Below, in pieces: positions 11,059 through 22,049 of a DNA stretch of 64,000 nt; within the stretch, counting starts at the first letter, position 1; every line of letters starts with the position of its first letter. The translations under genes and the position numbers were made by a program. The stretch lies in NCBI RefSeq assembly GCF_905171765.1, contig NC_053397.1:110997295-111061294 (forward strand), read 5' to 3'. Origin of the DNA: Bufo bufo (taxonomy: Eukaryota > Chordata > Amphibia > Anura > Bufonidae). The notes below the pieces were generated by a model that had not been told where the DNA came from, ran no database searches, and saw only the letters and a program-made list of their open reading frames with translations.

Positions 11059-11066
11059 CTCCTGAG
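11059..11066. repeat. Target-site duplication of hAT-A (right)
   Basis: CTCCTGAG directly follows the CAACCCTA end; identical to 5915-5922. Confidence 0.95.
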
Positions 11067-12645
11067 CAAAACGCCAGCCTGGCTTGAGTTAGTGGGGAAG
11101 TTTATCAGCTCTCCGGTGTGAAATGTCCCTTTAAATTATGGAGTCCTTGCAATGAACAATAGCAACACTTGTGGCCTGACACAAACAGAGACCCTAACTA
11201 ACTACAGGCCTGGTCTCAGTCTCTAGGCGCCAAAACTGTAATGAGGTGCGTGCACGATCTTACCGACCCAGGTCTTCTCTGCCTCCGCTGCTGACTCTGA
11301 ACAGAACAAATGCCTCTCCAACAAGCATGCAGTACAGCAGTGTATGTAGCTTTGCTCCTTAGCTCTCATTAGTGCTCCTGAAAGCAATACTCATTCCTCT
11401 GGACAGGATCAGGGTCTTGGACACAATCAGCTTCACTTAGCTGCCGCTCTGGTCACTGAGGTATGCCCCCACACCAGGATGTCGTCGGATCCTCTGCTGA
11501 CACAGTTCCTCAGTTTCAGCTCCCTCTAAGATGGCTGCTTGCTTTCTCTTCCTCTCCAGGCTCCGTGTAACTCCACCTCTCATGAATATGGAAATATAAG
11601 CAGTCTGTAGCTGTTTATAGGAAACAGTGGCATCTTTTGGCCAAACAGCAGAATGTCAGTCCATATCATTTAATTTAATCTACACAAACAGTGTTCAGAC
11701 CTGTGACTGTTGGTAGTCACTCTCAGGAAAGGAGAAAGGGGAAGGGGAACCATCTAACCCCTGGCCCCGACATGCCAACCCACCACAAATTACACTGACA
11801 ACCATGTCAAGTTTATAACTTTTATTTAACGATTTTGTTGGGTGGTAGTCGGCCACAGCTAATTCTTTTAACGGCATAACCATAGCTGAGCCCGTGCGAT
11901 CCGCCAGCCGCTGAACTCCCAGCGGGCAGATTACGCCAGTTCACTTGCTCAGTATCCAACTTCTCTTTACCAGCCGCCAGCTGTGACTTAGTAGGATGCC
12001 ACAATTAAATCATGAACCATCGGTCCATACTTCACAAGACCTCCATGACCAAAACCCACACCAAAATAACCCTCGTACCCAAACAATAGGAAGGGAGGGA
12101 GGGACACAGCGCTTCTGCCAAAGAGGAAGAAGGAGGGGACTCAGAGCCTTATAAAGGGGCATCATGCAGCACGCCCCTTCCTGCACGGCAGGATGATATC
12201 ATTAACCCCCAATGCACCAAATTCTGACCAAAACGAATGGGGCCCTAGAACAAGGATAGGGAACCTAGGAAAAGGGGGAGGGGGACCCCCAGTCCCTGTA
12301 CACCCTCCCAATATGGTCAGGTGTCCTCCATTCCTTATCTCACAAGAATGAAGACGGAGATCCTGGAGAGCTAAGTGACCCAGAGTTGTCACATATGGTG
12401 GATGATGCGTGCATGAAAATGGCACGTGAAGCTGGGTGCTGCAGAGCTAAAAGGGCCAGAAGCCTACTGTGGAAAAGCTGTGTGTTGCAAGGAATTGCTG
12501 TGTTGGAGCTTAAAGGGCCAGAAGCCAAATTTATAGAGACTGTGATCTCTGCTGATGAGACAGTGATATCTGTGGTGCAAAAGAAATGTGAATGCTGAGT
12601 TTGTCTCTAGAGAGAGAGAGACAACTGGAGGCTGTGGTCTCTGAT
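11067..12645. other. Unclassified LTR-like or intergenic sequence, no gene seen
   Basis: This continues the sequence interrupted at 5922. It contains short low-value ORFs only. A purine-rich stretch lies at 11720-11745 and GGGAGGGAGGGA at 12093-12104. No inverted repeats, tRNA-like or splice-bounded exon was found by eye. Confidence 0.4.
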
Positions 12646-12648
12646 TAA

Positions 12649-13037
12649 GGCCTAATGCACATGGCCATTGTGTGGCCGTGCCGTTCCGTTCCGTGCATTG
12701 CGGTCCACAATGCGCAGGCAACGTCTGTGCGGCGGCCAGGACAGATTGAGACCCATTCAACTTGAATGGGTCCATGATCCGTCCACACTGAAAAAAAATA
12801 GATTATGTTAAATTTTTTTGCGGTATGGAGGCGCGGACAGAAACACCACGGAAGCACTCCGAAGTGCTTCCGTGGGGTTCTGTGCCTCCGTTCCACACCA
12901 CAGCTCCGGATTGCGGACCCAAAATGGGTCCTCATCTGTGATGCGGGGAGCACACAGCCGGTGCCCACAAATTGCGGAACCGTTGTTTGTGGACCAAAAT
13001 ACGGCAACGGCCGGGCAAGGACCGTGTGCATGAGGCC
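12649..13037. mobile_element. PIF/Harbinger-type MITE (389 bp)
   Basis: The left end GGCCTAATGCACATGGCC and right end GACCGTGTGCATGAGGCC form an imperfect inverted repeat, flanked by TAA at 12646-12648 and 13038-13040. A 3-bp TWA duplication is typical of PIF/Harbinger elements. No transposase is present. The interior is GC-rich with an internal hairpin (GGAAGCACTCCGAAGTGCTTCC at about 12854-12875). Confidence 0.8.
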
Positions 13038-13051
13038 TAAAGTGGACTTGT

Positions 13052-13625
13052 TTGCTGAAAAAGTCTGTTGTCATGGGTCTCATGGAAGAATACGCCAGAC
13101 GGTTGTGGCAGATAAATCAGAGGGAAAACATGGCCACACTGATTGGCTACACCCAAAGTGAAATGGTACGGTTTGATGAAGAGCTGGAGGCTTTGGAGGC
13201 GCAACTGCAGTTGGCCCTGGAGAAAAAGTCTTCAACGCTGAGTGGACACCTTGTAAAGGTGCCTGGTGTTCCAGAGAAAAAGGCAATGTGTGCCGTTGCT
13301 AAGGGCAATCAACGGGAGCAAAGTGAGTGAAGAGAAGTTCAGCTCTCAGGAGTTCATATGGTCCCTGCCAATGTGTACAGAGTCCTAGATAGGAAGTGCG
13401 GAGGTGCCATAATGCTGTTGCTTGGAGCAACCAACCACTACAGCATGAGGCTGTCAAGCAACAGAGGGAGTGCTGTTGGAGATAACGTCAAGTGGGAAAA
13501 TGTACACCTGATTGTCCTTTGGTCAGGAGGCCAGAGGAATTGCAGAGGAAGACATGCAAGTTGTGGTGGGTGGAATCCCACTATTGGTTGATCTGGATTG
13601 TCGCCAAAGAGTGTCACGGGTATTT
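13052..13625 (+). pseudogene. Degenerate retroelement-like ORF remnants, unassigned
   Basis: A 92-codon frame (13052-13330) is rich in Glu and Gln with a helical EELEALEAQLQLALEKK stretch that could be a coiled coil. After its stop, other frames continue with KWENVHLIVLWSG and, in a third frame, MQVVVGGIPLLVDLDC, vaguely like the approach to a retroviral-type protease motif but without a DSG or DTG. I do not recognise the gene. Position between mobile elements suggests remains of an old LTR element, possibly the same one as at 20438-21217. Confidence 0.3.
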
Positions 13626-13648
13626 CCGGAGGTACTGTTGTTCCTTAA

Positions 13649-14332
13649 AGGCTTTCTACCACTTAGTTTTCACATAATTAGCTTTCAGACACTAGCGATC
13701 CAAACAATCCTAATATAATAGCTTTTGGGGCAGCTGTTTCGCTAAAAAAAGAACTTATATTGATATGCTAATGAGCCTCTAGGTGCTATGGGGGCGTCAT
13801 TAGCACCTAGAGGCTCGGTCTACCTTCACAAAATGCCGCCGCCCAGCGCGTCCCTCCAGCCCGCCCATCTCCTCCGGAATGCGATCCTCCCTGTGAGCGT
13901 ATGTATTCGGCGCATGTGCAGTGAATGTCTGACCGCTTTCTGCACAGACATCTCCACTGCGCCTGTTCCTCGGAGCACTATGACGTCATCGGCGCAAGCG
14001 CAGTGGAGATGTCTGAGCAGGGAAGTGGTCAGACATTCACTGCGCATGCGCCGAATACATACGCTCACAGAGAGGATCGCATTCCGGAGGAGATGGGCGG
14101 GCTGGAGGGACACGCTGGGGGCGGCGGCATTTTGTGAAGGTAGACCGAGCCTCTAGGTGCTAATGACGCCCCCATAGCAAATAGAGGCTCATTAGCATAT
14201 CAATATAAGTTCTTTTTTTTGCGAAACGGCTGCCCCAAAAGCTATTATATTAGGATTGTTTGTTAGAGCAGACACTAGCGGATCGCTAGTGTCTGAAAGC
14301 TAATTATGTGAAAACGAAGTGGTAGAAACCCT
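13649..14332. mobile_element. Fold-back MITE with TTAA target site (684 bp)
   Basis: The ends are AGGCTTTCTACCACTT and its partner AAGTGGTAGAAACCCT, flanked by TTAA at 13645-13648 and 14333-14336. The whole element is a near-palindrome: arms of about 330 bp pair along their length (for example GAGCCTCTAGGTGCTA occurs in both orientations), with the centre at about 13985. TTAA duplications point to Kolobok or piggyBac. Overlapping ORFs on both strands here come from the palindrome. Confidence 0.85.
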
Positions 14333-14336
14333 TTAA

Positions 14337-14942
14337 AGGGAACCTGTCACCTGGAATTTGGCAATAGAGCTGAGTATATGGGCTGCTAGATCGCCGCTAG
14401 CACGTCCGCAATGTCCAGTCCCCATAGCTCTCTGTGCTTTTATTGTGTAAAAAAAACGATTTGATAGATATGCAAATCAACCTGAGTTGAGTCCAGCGTG
14501 AAGGACCCAGCACCACCCCGCATCGTTCGAATCTCCTCCTTGCTCCCCGACGTCACAGAGCTAGAGTGACGTAATCTCGCGATGCGCGAGCTAGCGCATG
14601 CGCAGTGTCAGCATAGTGTTCCTTCCCTGTACTGGCATCAGCCTTAGGGAACGAACTGCGCATGTGCTAGCTCGTGCATCGCGAGATTACGGCGCTCTAG
14701 CTTTGTGATGTCGGGGAGCAAGGAGGAGTTCGGAGGATGCAGGGCAGTGCTGGGCTCCTTCACACTGGACTCATCTCAGCGACAGGACTAATCTCAGGTT
14801 AATTTGCATATCTATCAAAATGTTTTTTTGACACAATAAAAACACAGAGAGCTATGGGGACTGGACATTGCGGACGTGCTAGCGGCGATCTAGCAGCCCA
14901 TGTCCTCAGCTCTATTGCCAAATTCCAGGTGACAGGTTTCCT
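14337..14942. mobile_element. Second fold-back MITE with TTAA target site (606 bp)
   Basis: It starts AGGGAACCTGTCACCTGG and ends CCAGGTGACAGGTTTCCT, with TTAA at 14333-14336 (shared with the preceding MITE) and 14943-14946. Arms of roughly 280 bp fold on each other (CTAGCGGCGATCTAGCAGCCCAT at the right pairs with the left arm at 14380-14402). A truncated relative begins at 60087. Confidence 0.88.
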
Positions 14943-14946
14943 TTAA

Positions 14947-15479
14947 GACGGGTCAAGAGACTGGTAAGACTGTATTTCTTACTTTTGTGACTGATTATGG
15001 AACTGTACAACATGAACTGTTAAAGTGTGCTGAGCTTCAAGTGGAGTTCATACTGGGCATATGTAACATCCTGAAGTATGTCACTAAACTTCTGTTCCCC
15101 TGCTTCATAATGTTAGGTATATGCATAATGTCATCTGGTAAAAGCTTGCATCATTTCCTCTACAATGTGTATTTTCCAGGTCTGTTGCATTGTATTTATG
15201 CTGTGATATTCATGTACACCAGCAGGTGGCAGCAGTATGTAGCAGAACCAAGCCAGTTAGTATATCTAGACTGGAATAGACCATTCCAGGCTAGCTTCCC
15301 CCTATCTGAGGAGGAGTGGAATGTTCCCACCCCTACTTCAGAGGGAGGATAGAAAGTTCTAGGCAGTGTACCAGCCACCCCCTCTTGGGGAAGGCTGTGT
15401 GAATAGGAGCTCCCAGAAATAGGGATCCCAACCAAGGATTTAGGCCTCTTTAAGGCCCAAGATCAACTCTCCCAGCTGT
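14947..15479. other. Unclassified sequence, possibly part of an old LTR element
   Basis: Only weak ORFs. ACCAGCAGGTGGCAGCAG at about 15220 is the reverse complement of a motif in the LTR-like block at 21995-22010, a possible family link that I cannot test by eye. Confidence 0.3.
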
Positions 15480-17745
15480 AGGGGAAAGCTTGGGATCTAG
15501 TGATCACCAGTCAGTGTGGTTTACTATAAGTACATTGACTGAGTCACACCACACAAAAACAAAAGTTTTAGATTTTAGAAAAACTGACTTTTCTAAAATT
15601 AGATTAGTGGTATACAAGTCCCTATCAGACTGGAACAGTTTCATTGGAGTCCAGGAGAAATGGGACTACTTAAAAGTGGCACTATTGAAGGCAACAGAAA
15701 ATTGCATTAGGCTTGTCAGTAAAAGCAAAAAAAGGAAGAGACCACTGTGGTACTCAGCAGAAGTGGCCAAAATCATTAAAAACAAAAAGATAGCATTTAG
15801 GAATTATAAAAAAAAAAAAAACGAGGATGACAGACAAATTTATAAGATTAGGCAGAGAGAGGCCAAACAAGTTACAAGAGCTTCCAAAGCACAGGGAGAA
15901 GAGAAATTAGCTCATTCAGGGAAAAAAGGCCAGAAGGCATTCTTCAGATACATAAATGAAAAAAGGAAACTAAAACAAGGAATTACCAAATTAAAAACAA
16001 AAGAAGGAAGGTATATAGAAGAAGATAAAGAACTAGCTGACTGCCTCAATGAATATTTCTGTTCAGTTTTTACAAAGGAAAATGAAGGAGAAGGACCTCA
16101 GTTAGGAAAGAAGACTAATGAATCTTTTGATGCATGTGTCTTTACAGAGGAAGAGGTTCTAAGTCAGCTGTCTAAAATTAATACAAATAAGTCACAGGGG
16201 CCTGATGGGATACACCCAAAGCTATTAAAAGAGCTCAGCGTTGCACTAGCAAAACCATTAACAGATTTATTTAACCAATCGCTGGCAACAGGAGTCGTCC
16301 CAGAAGATTGGAAATTAGCAAATGTTGTGCCCATTCACAAGAAAGGTAGTAGGGAGGAATCGGGCAACTATAGGCCAGTAAGCCTGACATCAATAGTGGG
16401 GAAATTAATGGAAACCATACTTAAGGAGAGGATTGTGGAACATCTAAAATCCCATGGATTGAAGGATGAAAAACAGCATGGGTTTACTTCAGGGAGATCA
16501 TGTCAAACTAATCTTATTGATTTTTTCGATTGGGTGACTAAAATAATAGATGGAAGAGGTGCAGTAGACATCGCTTATCTAGACTTTAGTAAGGCTTTTG
16601 ATACTGTCCCACATAGAAAGCTTATCAATAAAGTGCAGTCTTTGGGCTTGGACTCCCATATTGTTGAATGGATTAGGCAGTGGCTGAGGGAAAGGCAACA
16701 GAGGGTTGTAGTCAATGGAGTATATTCAGACCAAGGTCTTGTTACCAGTGGGGTACCTCAGGGATCTGTTCTGGGAGCCATATTGTTTAATATCTTTATC
16801 AGCGAAATTGCAGAAGGCCTCGATGGTAAGGTGTGTCTTTTTGCTGATGACACAAAGATTTGTAACAGGGTTGATGTTCCTGGAGGGATAGACCAAATGG
16901 AAAAGGACTTAGGAAAACTAGAGGAATGGTCAAAAATATGGCAACTAAAATTTAATGTTGATAAGTGCAAGATAATGCACCTGGGACGTAAAAACCCAAG
17001 AGCGGAATATAAAATCAGTGATACAGTCCTAACCTCAGTATCTGAGGAAAGGGATTTAGGGGTCATTATTTCAGAAGACTTAAAGGTAGGCAGACAATGT
17101 CATAGAGCAGCAGGAAATGCTAGCAGAATGCTTGGGTGTATAGGGAGAGGAATTACCAGTAGAAAGAGGGAGGTGCTCATGCCGCTCTACAGAGCACTAG
17201 TGAGACCTCATTTGGAGTATTGTGCTCAGTACTGGAGACCATATCTCCAGAAGGATATTGATACTTTGGAGAGAGTTCAGAGAAGAGCTACTAAACTGGT
17301 ACATGGATTGCAGGATAAAACTTACAAGGAAAGATTAAAGGACCTTAACATGTATAGCTTGGAAGAAAGACGAGACAGAGGGGATATGATAGAAACTTTT
17401 AAATACATAAAGGGAATCAACAAGGTAAAAGAGGAGAGAATATTTAAAAGAAGAAAAACTGCTACAAGAGGACATAGTTTTAAATTAGAGGGGCAAAGGT
17501 TTAAAAGTAATATCAGGAAGTATTACTTTACTGAGAGAGTAGTGGATGCATGGAATAGCCTTCCTGCAGAAGTGGTAGCTGCAAATACAGTGGAGGAGTT
17601 TAAGCATGCATGGGATAGGCATAAGGCCATCCTTCATATAAGATAGGGCCAGGGGCTATCCATAGTATTTAGTATATTGGGCAGACTGGATGGGCCAAAT
17701 GGTTCTTATCTGCCGACACATTCTATGTTTCTATGTTTCTATGTC
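15480..17745 (+). mobile_element. 5'-truncated CR1-like LINE
   Basis: It begins inside the endonuclease domain, runs through an open reverse-transcriptase frame and ends with GACTGGATGGGCCAAATGG, GTTCTTATCTGCCGACACATT and three TTCTATG units. A short tandem octamer or heptamer at the 3' end instead of poly(A) is characteristic of CR1-group LINEs. No obvious target-site duplication. Confidence 0.88.
15490..17646 (+). CDS. CR1-like LINE ORF2: endonuclease C-terminus and reverse transcriptase (5' truncated)
   Basis: ORF2 proteins of non-LTR retrotransposons nick DNA and reverse-transcribe their RNA at the nick. The frame is open for 718 codons but begins with TTG, not ATG: the first residues LGSSDHQ are the last conserved motif (SDH) of an apurinic-type endonuclease, so most of that domain is lost by 5' truncation. 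Reverse-transcriptase signatures follow: NKSQGPDGIHPKLLK near residue 235, NYRPVSLTS near 297, AYLDFSKAFDTVPH near 360, SGVPQGSVLG near 420 and the catalytic FADD at 451-454. A conserved CR1 C-terminus (LVHGLQDKTYKERL, RVVDAWNSLPAEVV) ends at TAG 17644-17646. The absence of stops or frameshifts over 2.1 kb indicates a recent insertion. Without its 5' end and promoter it should be dead. Confidence 0.9.
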   Translation: MGSSDHQSVWFTISTLTESHHTKTKVLDFRKTDFSKIRLVVYKSLSDWNSFIGVQEKWDYLKVALLKATENCIRLVSKSKKRKRPLWYSAEVAKIIKNKKIAFRNYKKKKNEDDRQIYKIRQREAKQVTRASKAQGEEKLAHSGKKGQKAFFRYINEKRKLKQGITKLKTKEGRYIEEDKELADCLNEYFCSVFTKENEGEGPQLGKKTNESFDACVFTEEEVLSQLSKINTNKSQGPDGIHPKLLKELSVALAKPLTDLFNQSLATGVVPEDWKLANVVPIHKKGSREESGNYRPVSLTSIVGKLMETILKERIVEHLKSHGLKDEKQHGFTSGRSCQTNLIDFFDWVTKIIDGRGAVDIAYLDFSKAFDTVPHRKLINKVQSLGLDSHIVEWIRQWLRERQQRVVVNGVYSDQGLVTSGVPQGSVLGAILFNIFISEIAEGLDGKVCLFADDTKICNRVDVPGGIDQMEKDLGKLEEWSKIWQLKFNVDKCKIMHLGRKNPRAEYKISDTVLTSVSEERDLGVIISEDLKVGRQCHRAAGNASRMLGCIGRGITSRKREVLMPLYRALVRPHLEYCAQYWRPYLQKDIDTLERVQRRATKLVHGLQDKTYKERLKDLNMYSLEERRDRGDMIETFKYIKGINKVKEERIFKRRKTATRGHSFKLEGQRFKSNIRKYYFTERVVDAWNSLPAEVVAANTVEEFKHAWDRHKAILHIR

Positions 17746-18238
17746 TGATAAAAAAGAGACACAACTGTCATGTGGAAATAGTAATGTGGTGTTTAGGGAT
17801 GAGCGATTTGCATAAAACTTTGTTTTAATACTGTACGGAGCAGGAGCTCTGTACAGTTTTAGAATGCATTGGCTCCGATGATTCAGCGGACCGGACCGCA
17901 GGGGCAACACGTGAGGTGACAGTGGGCCGATGGGGGTAGTAGTTGTTTGTCCTTACGGTTAGCAGAGCCTCCCTGGGCCGGCTTGCAGTGATGGAGAAGA
18001 CAGCACTAGATCCTCCGGGGCACTCTCTATTGCAGGGAACACCAGCCTAATGGAAGTTGAGGTGCCCTTGATGGTAATGAGAATGCTTAGGGTGCTTTGG
18101 CGGCTGGCCCCCTGTGTTCGTGACGCCAGCACTGTTAGGTGCAAATGAATTTGGTAGAAAGGATGAGGAGTCAATTGCAGTAAACAACAGAACTTTTACT
18201 AAATCACTTATCTTCAGGTAGTCAGTACAGTTCATGTA
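17746..18238. other. Unclassified repeat sequence between LINE and Tc1
   Basis: No gene. TAGGGATGAGCGATTTGCAT at 17794 resembles a hAT-type terminus, but no partner end or duplication was found. The right part (CAGTAAACAACAGAACTTTTACT at 18177) looks like the reverse of an LTR end. Confidence 0.35.
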
Positions 18239-19833
18239 CAGTTTGGTTCAAAATAATTGCAGTCAGATATCACTAACCTGATCAATCACTGTTTTTGGTA
18301 GAAATGATATTTCTGCATGGCAAATAATTTACTAGCAGGTGTAGTAGAGTAATAGAAACCTAACTGACCTAACAGTCATGACATGCATACTGCTGATTCT
18401 CTGTAATTCAATCACTTATTAAAAGGGGCATGTTTAAAATAATAGCAGTGTGGAGTTCAATGAGTGAGGTCATTCATTCTGTAAAAAACAGGTCGCAATT
18501 ATTGCCCTTATTTAAGGAAGTAAGGCAGCAAATGTTGTACATGCTGGTTATAGTGCATTTCTCTCTGAAATTCTGAGGAAAATGGGTTGTTTCAGATATT
18601 GTTCAGAAAAACAGCGTACCTTGATTAAAACGTTGATTGGAGACTATATGTTGGAAAACATATAGTGCAGCTGCTCAGTTAAAATGATCGCAAATGCTTT
18701 AAAATGGCAACCAAAACCTGGAAGACGTGGAAGAACACGAAAAACTACCATTTGAATGGATAGAAGAATAGCCAAAATGGCAAGGACTCAGCCAATAATC
18801 AGCTCCAGGAAGATCAAAGAAGGTCTAAAGTTACCTGTGAGTACTGTTAGAATTAGTAGACGCCTATGTGAAGCAAAGCTATCTGCAACAAGCCCCCGCA
18901 AAGTCTCACTGTTGAAAAAAAGACATGTGCTGAAGAGGTTACAATTTGCCAAAAAGCACATTGACTGGCCTAAAGAGACATTTTGTGGACTGATGAAAGT
19001 AAGATTGTTCTTTTCGGGTCTAGTGGCCGGAGACAGTTTTTCAGATGACCCCCAAACACTGAATTCAAGCCACAGTACACTGTGAAGACAGTGAAGCATG
19101 GTGGCGCAAGCATCATGATATGGGGATGTTTCTCATACTACTGTGTTGGGCCTATTTATCGCATACCAGGGATCATGGATCAGTTTGAATACATCAGACT
19201 ACTTGAAGAGGTCATGCTGCCTTATGCTGAAGAGGAAATGCCCTTGAAATGGGTGTTCCAACAAGACAACGACCCCAAACACACCAGTAAATGTGCAACA
19301 TCTTGGTTCCAGACCAACAAGATTGACGTTATGGAGTGGCCAGCCCAATCCCCGGATCTTAATCCAATAGAAAACTTGTGGGGTGACATCAAAAATGCAA
19401 TTTCTGAGGCAAAACCAAGAAATAGAGAACTGTGGAATGTAGTCCAATCATCCTGGGCTGGAATACCTGTTCACGGGTGCCAGAAGTTGGTTGACTCCAT
19501 GCAACACAGATGTACAGTAGTTCTCAGAAACAGTGGTTATACAACTAAATATTAGTTAAGTGATTCAAAGGTAAATAAAATCTTCAAATATTTTTCATTT
19601 TTTATAGTGAATGTAAAGAAGAATACAAACACTGCTATTTTTTTTAACAGTCTAATATTCAATTTTTGTGAGAAACAACACAAATTTGATATATTTTTCT
19701 TCGTGTTTTGATTTGGAATAGAATGTGTAGTGTTCCCAATGCATTTGTGTGTATGTAAATAAAAGCTATTAGAAGGATTTTAAGCTTTATTCACTTTTTT
19801 AAACACACTGCTATTATTTTGAACACAACTGTG
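18239..19833 (+). mobile_element. Tc1/mariner element
   Basis: The left end is TA then CAGTTTGGTTCAAAATAATTGCAG, the right end CTGCTATTATTTTGAACACAACTG, an inverted repeat pair. TA lies at 18237-18238; at the right the nearest TA is at 19834-19835 after two extra bases, so that end is approximate. Length of about 1.6 kb is normal for Tc1. Confidence 0.88.
18550..19555 (+). pseudogene. Tc1 DD34E transposase, frameshifted
   Basis: An N-terminal DNA-binding region is degenerate before 18750, with a stop near 18754. A clean frame gives [20 protein letters not shown] to [11 protein letters not shown], the usual linker before the first catalytic Asp. The first catalytic motif (GACTGATGAAAG at about 18989) is then read in a shifted frame. 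The second half (19082-19555) carries HGGASIMIWGCFS, FQQDNDPKHTS with the second Asp, and [11 protein letters not shown] with the Glu; 34 residues separate them. The C-terminus is complete (VVLRNSGYTTKY). At least two disruptions make it inactive. Confidence 0.88.
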
Positions 19834-19835
19834 TA

Positions 19836-20133
19836 TGGCAAAGCAATAAATCTAAATATTGGTTTAGCTGTATTCCTTATAACAGGCTTGGGAATATTGG
19901 GAATTCTGGGAGCTGACAACATCAATAGACATGAGTTTATAGCCTGGCTGAAAGGTATGCTATTAGCCAGAGTTATAATTGCAAGAAAATGGTGCTCTGC
20001 TGATCCCCCTACCATCGCAGAATGGAAAAACTTTATGGATAAGACTAAGAACTATGAAACAAATCGCATGTCTAATGAAAAAACTGCTAGCATGATGGAA
20101 AAGGTCATGGGCAAACTGGACATAGCCGGATGA
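19836..20133 (+). pseudogene. Possible L1/Tx1-type LINE ORF2 C-terminal fragment
   Basis: The frame to the stop at 20133 contains MLLARVIIARKWCSADPPTI then AEWKNFMDKTKNYE. A pattern of small hydrophobics, an IARKW core, PPT and a W about five residues later is typical of the extreme C-terminus of L1 and Tx1-clade reverse-transcriptase proteins. The upstream part up to the Tc1 end is hydrophobic and unassigned. No RT motifs are present, so this is a 3' scrap at best, and the family call is tentative. Confidence 0.4.
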
Positions 20134-20437
20134 CCCAGGCCGGCGTCGCTCATGCTCAACATATGATGTATACTATTCACTAGGTTATATGACAAGTCGT
20201 AAAGCTCGGCTTGGGAATTGTAAGTTGAGGAGTTTTCCTTCCTTCTACATCTTTTTGTTCTATGTCCACACTCTAGCACTCCGGTACTGAATGTAATAAA
20301 GGGCGTTCTTTCAGTAAGGTCTGCACGCTGATGGATGTGGTGTTGTTGACTCGTAATGAGCCAGAGATATTTGTATAAAAATTCCTTACAGGTGTCAGTT
20401 GTTGGTAGTAACCTGAAGTATAACATTTCCAAGGAAG

Positions 20438-21217
20438 ATGTTCATGGTAGAGAAGTTGTGTTTAGTAGAAATGCTTCCCCCTGAAGGTCGTGAGTGGAAT
20501 GTAGAAGCGGAGACCCCCGTAAAGCTCACTGATTCCCAGTTTGAGAGGGAAGCCACTGAAGGGGATGGCAAGATTGGTCCTGTGGGTGTAGATGTAATGT
20601 GTGTCCCAGTCACTGATGTTACAAGCGATGCAGACCAGGTTGCCTGTGGTAACAACGAAGATGAGGTTATGAAGAGTGATGTGGTACATGTTTGGATGAA
20701 TGCCCCAACATATGAGCTTGTATAGGATGACCCTCAGGTATCAGAGCTCAGGGTAAGTCATACTGAGTGTAAAGAGCCAAGTGAGTATAGAGGCTCAGCA
20801 CTGTCAGTGGTCAAAGAGTTAACTACTGAATTTCTGTTTACAATTGCTGAAATAGCACTTCCATAAGCCCAAGGTGATGAGCGGTGTGATAATGATAGAG
20901 AGAGAACAGATGATAGACCTTCCAGAGAGAAAGGTCACCAACCTCATGAAGAGGAGATGCTCATAGAAGATAACACACATGATGCTGGAAATAAGCCCCA
21001 TTGTTCTGATCTGCACAGTAGCCTGCAGGTTATAGCATGCACTCAGGATGGAGATGAATTAAGGGTAATGTCCCAGGAAGGTGTACGAGAGATAGATGAG
21101 ACTAATGCCGAGAAGGTAAAGGATGATTGTGCTGCCAATGTTGGGCTAGACCAACTAGAAGGTTTAGGGCAGCATGACCAATTTTGGGAGTATGTACTAT
21201 GTGACCCTTGTTCATAA
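20438..21217 (+). pseudogene. Degenerate acidic ORF, unassigned, probably retroelement remnant
   Basis: One frame stays largely open from 20438 to 21217 with stops at about 20723 and 20863. It is rich in Asp, Glu and Val (TDVTSDADQVACGNNEDEV; EEEMLIEDNTHDAG). I recognise no domain. Low-complexity acidic spacers of this kind occur in gag-pol polyproteins of some vertebrate LTR elements, and an LTR-like block follows at 21300. It could equally be decayed host coding sequence; no splice-site pair supports that. Confidence 0.3.
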
Positions 21218-21299
21218 GGTACAGAGGTTACAGGTCAAAGGGTGTCCTCATACAGGAAAAAGAGTAATATGCCTGTTGTAGTGACACATGGTGCAGTAC

Positions 21300-22046
21300 T
21301 ATGTTCTGGACATGATGTCCAGCTGCAACAGGCGCCTCCCCCCGGGGCCCTCTCTATAACGCGACTCAGGTGTAGGAAATGCCGAGTGGTGTAGTGCAGC
21401 CTAAATGTCTCTTATTGTGTGTCATGGTGCTCCTACCTGGATACTGCTGGACCCCAGGCTTTGGCACCGAAGCAATAAATGGGGGAATAATTGAGGGATT
21501 TGAAGAAATAACTTGAGTCCAGACCTTGAGATGAAGTTCAATGGCATCTTTACTTGAATAAACGTTTCTCCAAACTGTTTCCGGCTTTGTCTTGGTTCCA
21601 GCTGGCTTTAGCATTAAACTGCCAGGCAAACTCAACTCTGCTCTATCATTCTCTCACTCTGCTGTACTGACAGGCTGGCTGTATAACTCAGCTTCATCTT
21701 TATGCTACACTTCTTCTATGTAGTCTGATTCTAGGTTATGCCTGGGAACTTTCCTCCTGGCTCCTGAGGCTTTAAGCTTTGGCCTCCATGGCCAGTAGAG
21801 CTTAAGGTGCTCTGGCTGGTGTTGGCATGTCCAGCAGAGACGTGTCCTTGCACACCCTTACACTAGCAGGGGTAAACTGACACTAACTGTAACTGGCCCC
21901 TACCGTTCCTCCAAAGCCTAGTTCTCTCCAAAGGTGGGTTAGAATGGAATGGTAAGTTCCATTCTATCTAAGTACAGCTCTGCCATGTTTGCTGCCACCT
22001 GCTGGTGAACCAGGCATATTACATGAACATAACAGTTGCAAACAGA
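21300..22046. other. LTR-like block, unclassified
   Basis: No ORF of interest. It contains GGCATCTTTACTTGAATAAACG with an AATAAA signal at about 21557, and CTGCCACCTGCTGGTGAACCA near 21990. It resembles the LTR-type sequences at 11067-12640 in style; precise ends and family are not resolved. Confidence 0.35.
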
Positions 22047-22049
22047 TTA

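Noticed and set aside
13788..14156. Overlapping 122- and 95-codon ORFs on opposite strands with similar peptides
   Set aside because: They arise because the fold-back MITE is a palindrome; no protein family is evident.
17794..17830. TAGGGATGAGCGATTTGC as another complete hAT element
   Set aside because: No matching second end or 8-bp duplication could be found nearby; left as a possible fragment only.
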